Shown here piece by piece: positions 1-5,823 of a stretch of 6,663 nt of DNA. The stretch spans positions 1 through 6,663 of the forward strand of contig JAJYSD010000072.1 of assembly GCA_021793745.1 (NCBI GenBank). Direction: 5' to 3'. Position 1 is the first letter of the stretch; each line of letters starts with the position of its first letter. The notes under the pieces were generated by a model. The model did not search any database. It had not been told where the DNA came from and saw only the letters and a list, made by a program, of their open reading frames with translations. The translations under genes were made by a program, and so were the position numbers. The DNA comes from Bacillota bacterium (GTDB lineage: Bacteria; Bacillota; Bacilli; Thermoactinomycetales; DSM-44946).

Positions 1-5
1 CCGAT

Positions 6-1346
6 CTAGTCATTCACCTGGATCCAAGTTATTCCCGCCATCACAGCCAAATAGACGACCAAGAAGGCCAAGATGGATCCCATGCGGAAATTGATCGGAT
101 ACGCAGATCGGGAGCGTCGATGGATGACGATCACGATGAACAGGTAAGCGAGCATCGCCATCGCTCCCGCCCCCCAGTTATGGAAGAGGGGGATGGCCAC
201 CAAATTGCCCAGCACATAGAGGACCGCCGCCATGATAAAGATCTTGGAGATCACTTGGGTCTGCTTGCGGATCAGCAGACCGACACCGACGATCAGGTGG
301 AAGGTGTTGAGCACCGTGGCCAGGGAGAGCATCCACACATAGGGATAGGCCTGGGCGAACTCCGGCTGGCCGGTGGCCAGTTCCATCAAGGGTTGGATCA
401 CAAAGCTGAGAAACATGATCGCCAGGGCGGCGACGACGATAAAAGCTCTCCCCACCAGGCTGTAGATTGCCGGCGCGTCCGACCGCTCTTTGATCGACAT
501 GGCAAAGGGGCGCCAGGCGAGCTGAAAGGCGGCGGTCACCAGAGCGATGACACTGGCAAAGCGAAACGCCGTTTCAAACAGCCCCGCCTCCTCCCGGGAG
601 ACGAAATAAATGATCATCGGCCGGTTCAACATGTTCATCACCCAGAAGGCGAGGAGCGTCGGCAACAGCGGTGCGCCATAGCGGAGCAGGTGTTTCAGAT
701 GGACCCACCGCACCTGGCGGGTGAACTCCTTGCGGAACATCCAAACCAGGATGAGGGCGACGACGGCTCCCCCCAGCACTTGCCCGACGAAGATGCCGTT
801 GACTCCCCAATCGGTATATTTCAAAAAGAACACGTTCAACAGGGCCGATCCGATGACGTAGCTCATGCTCATCACATTGAAGGTCCACACCTTCCGGCTG
901 TAACGGGCATAGGCCAGGTTCATCTGGATGATGATCGCCGCCACCGTCGCCAACATGGCCAGTGTCAGAAGGTATTCGTAGCCCATCTCGCGGCCGTACA
1001 AAATCTGCGCAAGGGGAGCACCCAATCCCAGCGCCGCGATGAGAAAGAGGGTACAGATCCCCGCCGAAAACAGTGTGGCCGCCGTGAAAAAGGCCCGCCG
1101 CTCCTGCTTCTCCTTGGCGTCAAAATAATAAAAGGCGAGGGCGGCATCCGTCCCCAAAATGGACAGGTAGGAGACGATCATCGTGATCGTGTTGGTCAAA
1201 CCCCAATCGGCATATTGGCCGGGATCCAGATAGCGCGTGTAGACCGGTATCAACAGAAACGCCACCAGCTTGTTGCCCATCTGGGCGATGGCGAAGGCGG
1301 CAGAATCGGAAAACAGCTGTTTCAATTTTGCCAGCATATCCCGCAC
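6..1346 (-). CDS. Wzx-like polysaccharide flippase (oligosaccharide exporter, MOP superfamily)
   Basis: A 446-residue, very hydrophobic protein predicted to flip a lipid-linked oligosaccharide across the cytoplasmic membrane. About 12-14 membrane segments can be read, roughly at residues 17-38, 50-70, 86-108, 124-146, 154-176, 182-204, 222-246, 255-280, 296-320, 333-358, 366-388, 392-408 and 421-442. The N-terminal stretch NKLVAFLLIPVYTRYL followed by an acidic/Gly turn is typical of Wzx/RfbX-type transporters of the MOP superfamily, and the length fits the family. The GTG start at 1346 follows an AGAAAGG site with a 6-base gap, 15 bases after the acyltransferase stop. An ATG at 1337 is an almost equally good start and would give 443 residues. 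It stops with TAG five bases from the window edge, so nothing can be said about a terminator. The family is well supported; the substrate (probably the glycan containing the sugar made by its neighbours) is inferred from context only. Confidence 0.88.
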   Translation of the reverse strand: MRDMLAKLKQLFSDSAAFAIAQMGNKLVAFLLIPVYTRYLDPGQYADWGLTNTITMIVSYLSILGTDAALAFYYFDAKEKQERRAFFTAATLFSAGICTLFLIAALGLGAPLAQILYGREMGYEYLLTLAMLATVAAIIIQMNLAYARYSRKVWTFNVMSMSYVIGSALLNVFFLKYTDWGVNGIFVGQVLGGAVVALILVWMFRKEFTRQVRWVHLKHLLRYGAPLLPTLLAFWVMNMLNRPMIIYFVSREEAGLFETAFRFASVIALVTAAFQLAWRPFAMSIKERSDAPAIYSLVGRAFIVVAALAIMFLSFVIQPLMELATGQPEFAQAYPYVWMLSLATVLNTFHLIVGVGLLIRKQTQVISKIFIMAAVLYVLGNLVAIPLFHNWGAGAMAMLAYLFIVIVIHRRSRSAYPINFRMGSILAFLVVYLAVMAGITWIQVND

Positions 1347-1361
1347 CCTGAACCTTTCTTT

Positions 1362-2105
1362 CTATTCTTGATGCTCCAGTTTCTCCTCATCCGGCACTTT
1401 GCGCAGCGGGCGGGCCGGAACGCCCACGTACACCATGCCGGGCTTTGTGTCCCGGGTCACCACCGCACCGGCGGCGATGAAACTCTCTTCTGCCACCACC
1501 ACTCCCGGGAGGAGGACCGCCCCTCCCCCGACGCGGGCCCCCCGCTTCACCCTCGGACCCGAGATGTATTTGAAGCGCTCCTCGGTTCGGCCCATAAAAT
1601 GATCATTGGTGGTGGTCACCCCCGGAGCGATGAAGACGTGATCCTCCAGAACCGTATAGGCGGTGATATAGGCGTTGGTTTGGATCTTGGTCCGACGCCC
1701 GATGACCACCTGGTTTTCCAGGGCCACGCCCCGTCCGATGACGACGTCCTCCTCGATGTCGCATTGCTCCCGGACCGTGGCCGTATCGCCGATCATGACA
1801 TTTCGCCCGATCCGGCTGCCCCGGTAGAGCACCGCACCGGCTCCGATCGTCGCTCCGTCCCCGATCCGAAGGGGAGGTAAATCGGGATCCACTTTGACGG
1901 TACTGGTTTTGGCCGGCCTCGGCCAACGCCCCAGCACGGCTCCGGCGTTGACGGTGACGCCGGAGCCGACCACCGTTCCCGCATGGATCACCACATGGGG
2001 ACCGATCCTCACATCGGAACCGAGCACCACCCCCTCTTCGACGACGGCAAAGGATCCTACCTGCACGTTTTCACCCATCTGTACGGAATCGTGTATCCGA
2101 TTCAT
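1362..2105 (-). CDS. Hexapeptide-repeat (LbH) acyltransferase, WbpD-like N-acetyltransferase
   Basis: A 247-residue left-handed beta-helix protein. From residue 4 onward it is built of imperfect hexapeptides of the [IV]-G-x-x-x-x type (for example VVLGSDVRIG, VVIGRGVALE, RVGGGAVLLPGVVV), ending in the usual GVPARPL motif near residues 228-234. Such proteins are trimeric cytoplasmic acyl-CoA-dependent transferases. The TTNDH segment (about 165-169), followed by a basic loop to about 185, resembles the TN-containing active-site loop of WbpD/WlbB and QdtC/FdtC sugar 3-N-acetyltransferases. Expected reaction, from context: acetylation of the C3 amine of UDP-GlcNAc3NA with acetyl-CoA. It is longer than typical WbpD (about 190 residues) because of extra N-terminal coils and a roughly 20-residue non-hexapeptide loop (about 60-80). 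The ATG at 2105 was chosen because IHDSV right after it matches usual family N-termini and GAGG lies 9 bases upstream. A GTG at 2120, overlapping the previous stop, would add five residues. Another acylated sugar or serine-acetyltransferase-like role cannot be excluded. Confidence 0.85.
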   Translation of the reverse strand: MNRIHDSVQMGENVQVGSFAVVEEGVVLGSDVRIGPHVVIHAGTVVGSGVTVNAGAVLGRWPRPAKTSTVKVDPDLPPLRIGDGATIGAGAVLYRGSRIGRNVMIGDTATVREQCDIEEDVVIGRGVALENQVVIGRRTKIQTNAYITAYTVLEDHVFIAPGVTTTNDHFMGRTEERFKYISGPRVKRGARVGGGAVLLPGVVVAEESFIAAGAVVTRDTKPGMVYVGVPARPLRKVPDEEKLEHQE

Positions 2106-2114
2106 AGAGACCAT

Positions 2115-2118
2115 CCTC
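2115..2118 (-). promoter_or_regulatory. Shine-Dalgarno site of the acyltransferase, overlapping the upstream stop codon
   Basis: On the minus strand the sequence TGAGG joins the dehydrogenase TGA stop (2117-2119) to a GAGG ribosome-binding site. The gap to the ATG at 2105 is 9 bases. This favours the ATG at 2105 over the ATG at 2114 (no spacing) and the GTG at 2120 (only a weak upstream site), and suggests that termination of the dehydrogenase and initiation of the acyltransferase are coupled. Confidence 0.55.
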
Positions 2119-3430
2119 ACAGCTTTTCATAATCGCCGCGAATGTCGGTGATCCCCTTCATCGCATTGCGCGTGTCGAAGATCACCCGGGCGCAGTCGGC
2201 GATCATCCGATAATCGAACGCGCTGTGGTCGGTGGTGATCACTACCGCATCCGCCTCTTCGAGCAGGTCCGGAGTGAGCGGAACACTTCGGTACTCCCGA
2301 TCCCCGATGCGAAAGGTGGGGATGTGGGGATCGGAAACCTGGACGCGTGCTCCGTAATCTTCGAGGAGCTGGATGATCTCCAGCACCGGCGATTCCCGCA
2401 AATCATCGATATCCCTTTTATAGGCGACGCCGAGGAGCAGCACCCGGGACCCCTTCAGCGCCTTTTGATGGCGGTTCAGGATTTTCATCAAACGTTCAAC
2501 GACGAACTCCGGCATATAATTGTTGATCTCGCCGGCCAGCTCGATCAGGCGGGTGTGATAATTGTATTCCCGCGCCTTCCAGGTAAGATAGAAGGGGTCG
2601 ATGGGAATGCAGTGGCCGCCCAGCCCCGGGCCGGGATAAAAGGCCATGAACCCGTAGGGTTTGGTCTTGGCCGCTTCGATCACTTCCCAGATATCGATCC
2701 CCATCTTGTGACACAGGATGGCCATCTCATTCGCCAGGGCGATGTTGATATTGCGGAAGGTGTTCTCGAAGATTTTCTCCATCTCCGCAACGGATGGGCT
2801 GGAAACCTCGAAGACTTCCCCCTCCAGCACCTGCCGGTACAGCATGGCCGCCACCCGGGTGCAGGCCGGAGTGACACCCCCCACCACCTTGGGCGTGTTC
2901 TTCGTGTTGTACACCTTGTTGCCGGGATCCACCCGCTCCGGGGAATAGGCGAGATGGATATCCCGCCCCACCTCGAGACCGGTCTCCTCCAGGATCGGCC
3001 GGACCACCTCCTCGGTTGTCCCCGGGTAGGTCGTGCTTTCGAGAACCACCAGCATGCCCGGGTGGAGGTACTTGGCGATCTCCCGGGCCGATCCTTTGAC
3101 GTAGGAGATGTTGGGCTGCTGGTATTTGTCCAACGGGGTGGGGACGCAGATGGCGACGGCATCCACGTCCCGGATGTGGGAGTAATCGCTGGTGGCCCGC
3201 AGCTGTCCCCGCTGCACCAGCTCCTCCAGGTCTTCATCCACCACATCCCCGATATAGTTGATCCCCTGATTCACCATGTCGACCCGCTTCTGCTGGATGT
3301 CGAATCCGATGACCGGGTATCCCGCCTTGGCCTTCTCCACCGCCAGGGGAAGTCCCACATAGCCGAGGCCGATCACCCCGATCACCGCTGTCTTTTCTTC
3401 GATTTTTCTCAACAGCTGCTCGGTGCTCAT
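2117..3430 (-). CDS. wbpA: UDP-N-acetylglucosamine 6-dehydrogenase, WbpA type (nucleotide sugar dehydrogenase)
   Basis: A 437-residue member of the UDP-glucose/UDP-GlcNAc/GDP-mannose dehydrogenase family, cytoplasmic and NAD+-dependent, oxidising the C6 alcohol of the sugar nucleotide twice to a carboxylate. Visible features, in order: the Rossmann motif GLGYVGLPLA (21-30); the ESTTYPGTTE segment (131-140); YSPERVDPGN (162-171); Lys219 and Asn223 in the helix after EVSSPSVAEM; the catalytic-Cys motif GPGLGGHCIPIDPF (267-280) with Cys274; and the C-terminal UDP-binding domain beginning near GVAYKRDIDDLRESP (334-348). The long YPGPGLGGHCIPIDPFYL form is typical of the WbpA/WecC UDP-HexNAc group rather than UDP-glucose dehydrogenases. 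Neighbours for C3 oxidation, transamination and acetylation support UDP-GlcNAc as substrate; UDP-ManNAc (WecC) is the main alternative. The ATG at 3430 has AAAAGGG 10 bases upstream. Length is normal and all key residues are intact. Confidence 0.93.
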   Translation of the reverse strand: MSTEQLLRKIEEKTAVIGVIGLGYVGLPLAVEKAKAGYPVIGFDIQQKRVDMVNQGINYIGDVVDEDLEELVQRGQLRATSDYSHIRDVDAVAICVPTPLDKYQQPNISYVKGSAREIAKYLHPGMLVVLESTTYPGTTEEVVRPILEETGLEVGRDIHLAYSPERVDPGNKVYNTKNTPKVVGGVTPACTRVAAMLYRQVLEGEVFEVSSPSVAEMEKIFENTFRNINIALANEMAILCHKMGIDIWEVIEAAKTKPYGFMAFYPGPGLGGHCIPIDPFYLTWKAREYNYHTRLIELAGEINNYMPEFVVERLMKILNRHQKALKGSRVLLLGVAYKRDIDDLRESPVLEIIQLLEDYGARVQVSDPHIPTFRIGDREYRSVPLTPDLLEEADAVVITTDHSAFDYRMIADCARVIFDTRNAMKGITDIRGDYEKL

Positions 3431-3504
3431 GTCGACTCATCCCTTTTGTGCCATACCCGGTTCGCCTTACCAAACGGCAACCCCGCGGGAAAAGTTTCCG
3501 TCCG

Positions 3505-4617
3505 TCAGCTCCCCTCAAAAAAGCGGTGCACCGTCTCCGCCACTCGACGAATCGACTCCTCCGGAATCTCCGGATAGAGGGGAAGTGCCAAGGTCCGCTT
3601 CGCCACCTGCTCCGCCCGGGGCAGACTGCCTTCCCTGTAACCCAGGGATCGGTAGACCTGCTGCAGGTGGAGGGGAATCGGATAATAAACGCCGGAGGCG
3701 ATGCCGTGCCGCTTCAGGTGCTCGACCAGCTCATCCCGCTTTTCGGTCTGGATGATATACAGATGGTAGATGTGGGAGCGGTCCGCCGCTTCCACCGGGG
3801 TTTGCACCGGCAGGTCCCGCAGCAATTCGTCATAAAGGCGGGCCTTCCGCCGGCGATCCCCGTTCCACTGCTCCAGTCGGCGCAGCTTGACCCGCAGAAC
3901 AGCGGCCTGCAACTCATCCAACCGGCTGTTATAGCCGATCGCGGCGTTGATGTATTTCGATTCCGGCGTGCGGCCGTGCACCCGGAGGCTTCGCAGCTTA
4001 CGGGCCAGGGACTCATCATCGGTGACAATCATGCCGCCGTCGCCGTATCCTCCCAGATTTTTCGTGGGAAAAAAGGAGAAACAGGCGGCATGGCCCAGGG
4101 AGCCCACTTTCCGCCCCCGGTACTCCGCCCCGATCGCCTGGCAGGCGTCCTCGATGACCCACAGACCGGACTCCTTGGCCACCTCCATCACTTCGTCCAT
4201 GTCGGCCGGCTGGCCGAAGATGTGAACCGGCAGGATCGCCTTGGTGCGCGGGGTGATCCGTCTCCGGAGCTCCGATGCGTCCAGGTTGAAGGTGCCGGGA
4301 TCGATATCGACGAACACCGGTGTGGCTCCCACCCGTGAAATCGACTCGGCGGTGGCGAAAAAGGTGAAGGGGGTCGTGATCACCTCATCCCCGGGGCCGA
4401 TCCCCAGGGCGTCCAGCACCAGCACCAGGGCATCGGTCCCGTTGGCGACACCCACACCGTGATCCACACCGCAGAGGGCGGCCACCTCCTCCTCCAGAGC
4501 CTTCACTTCCGGACCGAGGATGTACCGGCCGCCCTCCAACACCCCTTCCACGGCTTTCAGCACCTCATCACGGATCGACCGGTATTGTGCCTTCAGATCC
4601 ATTAAGGGGATATTCAT
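3505..4617 (-). CDS. DegT/DnrJ/EryC1 PLP-dependent sugar aminotransferase, WbpE-like
   Basis: A 370-residue fold-type I PLP enzyme of the DegT/DnrJ/EryC1/StrS family. It is expected to transfer an amino group from L-glutamate to the 3-keto carbon of UDP-3-keto-GlcNAcA. Seen in the sequence: N-terminal IPLMDLKAQY; phosphate-contacting NGTDAL (59-64); EDACQAIGA (156-164) with Asp157 placed to bind the PLP ring nitrogen; the Schiff-base Lys186 in FFPTKNLGGYGDGG (182-195); and YNSRLDELQAA (229-239). The FPTKNLG.YGDGG form is that of WbpE/WlbC-type enzymes. The reading frame stays open upstream to about 4890, but that extension lies antisense-compatible over the oxidoreductase gene and is Arg/Gly-rich, unlike the family. 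MNIPLMDL at 4617, with a GGCGGGTGG site upstream, is clearly the start. Gaps are 29 bases to the upstream oxidoreductase and 74 bases to the downstream dehydrogenase. Substrate is inferred from context. Confidence 0.93.
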   Translation of the reverse strand: MNIPLMDLKAQYRSIRDEVLKAVEGVLEGGRYILGPEVKALEEEVAALCGVDHGVGVANGTDALVLVLDALGIGPGDEVITTPFTFFATAESISRVGATPVFVDIDPGTFNLDASELRRRITPRTKAILPVHIFGQPADMDEVMEVAKESGLWVIEDACQAIGAEYRGRKVGSLGHAACFSFFPTKNLGGYGDGGMIVTDDESLARKLRSLRVHGRTPESKYINAAIGYNSRLDELQAAVLRVKLRRLEQWNGDRRRKARLYDELLRDLPVQTPVEAADRSHIYHLYIIQTEKRDELVEHLKRHGIASGVYYPIPLHLQQVYRSLGYREGSLPRAEQVAKRTLALPLYPEIPEESIRRVAETVHRFFEGS

Positions 4618-4618
4618 C

Positions 4619-4638
4619 GGTGGTTGCCACCCGCCTTT
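4619..4638 (-). promoter_or_regulatory. Ribosome-binding site of the aminotransferase with a small start-adjacent hairpin
   Basis: Minus-strand sequence AAAGGCGGGTGG ends 9 bases before the ATG at 4617 and fixes the start. Its last five bases (GGTGG, 4627-4631) are perfectly complementary to CCACC (4619-4623) with a CAA loop, so a 5-bp hairpin would occupy the stretch between the AAAGGCG part and the start codon. The AAAGGCG part stays unpaired, so the hairpin could either shorten the effective spacing or mildly reduce initiation. Pairing is seen directly; an effect is inference. Confidence 0.5.
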
Positions 4639-4646
4639 TTTGGGAA

Positions 4647-5672
4647 TTAGGTTTTGAGTGCGTCCAGCCGTACGGGGCGGCCGGTTTCGGCAGCCCGTTG
4701 GCAGGCGATCACCAGCTCCAATGCGCGCCGCCCGTCCTCCCCGGTGATTTTCGGCTTCCGACCGGTCCGCACCGCCTCGGTCATATCCTCGATGATGCAT
4801 TGGTGACCGGGAACCCCGTACGGATCTTTTTCCACCCGGGCGACGGTCGCCCGGGCCTCCTCCTCCGTCAAATCGGCAAACTGCCAGCATTTAATCCAGT
4901 TGGCCGTCGGACCGCCGATCACCGCCGTTCCCTTTTCACCGAAGATGGCCAGGGACTCCTCCAGATTCCGGGGATAGACGGTGACCGCCGCCTCGATAAC
5001 ACCGAGGGCCCCGCTCTTGAAGCGGAGCACCGATACGGAGGTGTCCTCCGCCTCGATCCGGCGAATTCGGGTCGCCTGATAAGAGGCGACTTCTTCCACA
5101 TCCCCCATGAGCCACAGGAGCAGGTCCAGGTTGTGAATGGCCTGGTTCATCAGCACGCCGCCGTCCATAGCCCGGGTCCCGCGCCACGCGGCCTGGTCAT
5201 AGTAGGCTTGATTCCGATTCCAGCGGAGGGTGGCATTGGCATGGCCGATGGTCCCGAACGCCCCCTCTTCCATCCGCCGTTTCAGTTCGATCAGCGCAGG
5301 TCGGAAGCGGTTGGGATGAACCACCGTCATCAAGACGCCGCTCTTTTCACAGGCGGCGATCATCCGATCTGCCTCGTCCAGGTTCATGGCCATCGGCTTC
5401 TCAACCACCAGGTGTTTTCCCGCCTGGGCCGCACGGATGGCCAGTTCCGCGTGCAGGCCGCTGGGGGTGCAGATGGACACCACATCAACGGCGCCGTCGT
5501 CCAGCATCTGCCCCGGATCGGTGTAAGCCCGGATACCCTCACGGGCAAAGGGATCCATCCGTTCAGGATCCTTATCGCAGACGGCAACCAGCTCGGCTCC
5601 GTCCGTTTTTGAGATGGCAGCCACATGTTTTTTGGCGATGTGGCCGCATCCCACAATCCCGTATCGTACCAC
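4647..5672 (-). CDS. Gfo/Idh/MocA family oxidoreductase, WbpB/WlbA-like UDP-GlcNAcA 3-dehydrogenase
   Basis: A 341-residue NAD(P)-binding oxidoreductase. Seen: Rossmann motif GCGHIA (8-13); CTPSGLHAELA (68-78); the family EKPMAMN motif (91-97) with catalytic-type Lys92; YYDQAAWRGT (157-166); and the active-site helix GGVLMNQAIHNLDLL (171-185) with Asn176, His180 and Asp183. The segment YPRNLEESLAIFGEKGTA (233-250) is what WbpB/WlbA-type members carry in the substrate-binding sheet. Expected reaction: oxidation of the C3 hydroxyl of UDP-GlcNAcA to a ketone, supplying the aminotransferase encoded next. In characterised WbpB/WlbA the bound NADH is recycled with 2-oxoglutarate released by the aminotransferase; the adjacent gene order fits that coupling. 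The GTG start at 5672 follows AGAGGG with a 6-base gap, and the Rossmann strand begins at once, so no longer start is needed. Other Gfo/Idh sugar dehydrogenase roles (for example inositol) are much less likely here. Confidence 0.9.
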   Translation of the reverse strand: MVRYGIVGCGHIAKKHVAAISKTDGAELVAVCDKDPERMDPFAREGIRAYTDPGQMLDDGAVDVVSICTPSGLHAELAIRAAQAGKHLVVEKPMAMNLDEADRMIAACEKSGVLMTVVHPNRFRPALIELKRRMEEGAFGTIGHANATLRWNRNQAYYDQAAWRGTRAMDGGVLMNQAIHNLDLLLWLMGDVEEVASYQATRIRRIEAEDTSVSVLRFKSGALGVIEAAVTVYPRNLEESLAIFGEKGTAVIGGPTANWIKCWQFADLTEEEARATVARVEKDPYGVPGHQCIIEDMTEAVRTGRKPKITGEDGRRALELVIACQRAAETGRPVRLDALKT

Positions 5673-5714
5673 CCTGATCCCTCTTTCGGCCGTGGAAGAT
5701 CATCTTTGTTGCTC

Positions 5715-5760
5715 TTATGTTACAGAAAGATTACAAACCCCACCATTCACTGTAACATAA
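5715..5760. repeat. Perfect 11-bp inverted repeat in the largest intergenic gap
   Basis: TTATGTTACAG at 5715-5725 and CTGTAACATAA at 5750-5760 are exact reverse complements separated by 24 bases; the match stops on both sides. It lies in the 134-base gap between glycosyltransferase and oxidoreductase. Neither side is followed by a run of T, so it is not a standard intrinsic terminator. It could be a pair of operator half-sites (centres 35 bases apart) or an RNA stem-loop in the leader of the five-gene downstream set. Function unknown. Confidence 0.7.
5730..5758 (-). promoter_or_regulatory. Possible weak sigma-A-type promoter within the inverted repeat
   Basis: Reading toward the oxidoreductase, TGTAAT (5730-5735; 5 of 6 matches to TATAAT) lies 17 bases after ATGTTA (5753-5758; 3 of 6 matches to TTGACA). 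Transcription would begin near 5722, giving a leader of about 50 bases. The -35 would lie in one arm of the inverted repeat and the start point near the other arm, an arrangement suited to repression. The -35 is poor, so this remains a candidate only. Confidence 0.22.
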
Positions 5761-5783
5761 AAGGTTCCTATTTTGTATCCCCT

Positions 5784-5823
5784 TTAACAATCTCCAAAAA
5801 ACCTTATCATTGGCTTAACAATC
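5784..5823 (+). repeat. Short direct repeat TTAACAATC, two copies 31 bases apart
   Basis: TTAACAATC occurs at 5784-5792 and 5815-5823. The second copy lies inside the last codons of the glycosyltransferase. A related pair, TTACA at 5720-5724 and 5731-5735, is spaced exactly 11 bases. AT-rich stretches produce such pairs by chance, so this is recorded only as a possible regulator-binding pattern. Confidence 0.3.

Noticed and set aside
120..1880. Long open frame on the plus strand (586 codons) across the flippase and acyltransferase genes
   Set aside because: It is rich in His, Asp, Gly, Arg and Gln with no recognisable domain, spans two well-supported minus-strand genes and their junction, and is the kind of antisense frame left open by GC-rich third codon positions.
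3459..3482. Imperfect hairpin (GGTTGCC / GGCGAACC) in the gap between aminotransferase and dehydrogenase, considered as a terminator
   Set aside because: The stem is short and bulged and is not followed by a T-run on the minus strand, so it is unlikely to stop transcription; the genes on both sides belong to one pathway.
2225..3577. Long open frame on the plus strand (450 codons) opposite the dehydrogenase
   Set aside because: It is fully antisense to a gene with intact catalytic motifs, has biased His/Asp/Gly composition and shows no family features.
3448..4338. Open frame on the plus strand (296 codons) opposite the aminotransferase
   Set aside because: It is antisense to an intact PLP enzyme gene, has no domain-like pattern, and its start lies in the gap before the dehydrogenase without a convincing ribosome-binding site.
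4618..4890. N-terminal extension of the aminotransferase frame upstream of 4617
   Set aside because: The added residues overlap the end of the oxidoreductase gene in another frame and are Arg/Gly-rich; family proteins begin at the IPLMDL segment, and a good ribosome-binding site precedes the ATG at 4617.
5761..5804. AAGGTT/AACCTT pair flanking a T-run just after the glycosyltransferase stop, considered as a terminator
   Set aside because: It has only six paired bases with a 32-base loop, and the T-run lies inside the loop rather than after the stem, so it does not form a standard intrinsic terminator.
5673..5806. Riboswitch or small RNA in the 134-base gap
   Set aside because: Apart from the 11-bp inverted repeat there are no conserved-looking stems or a known riboswitch core that I can recognise, and the length is marginal.
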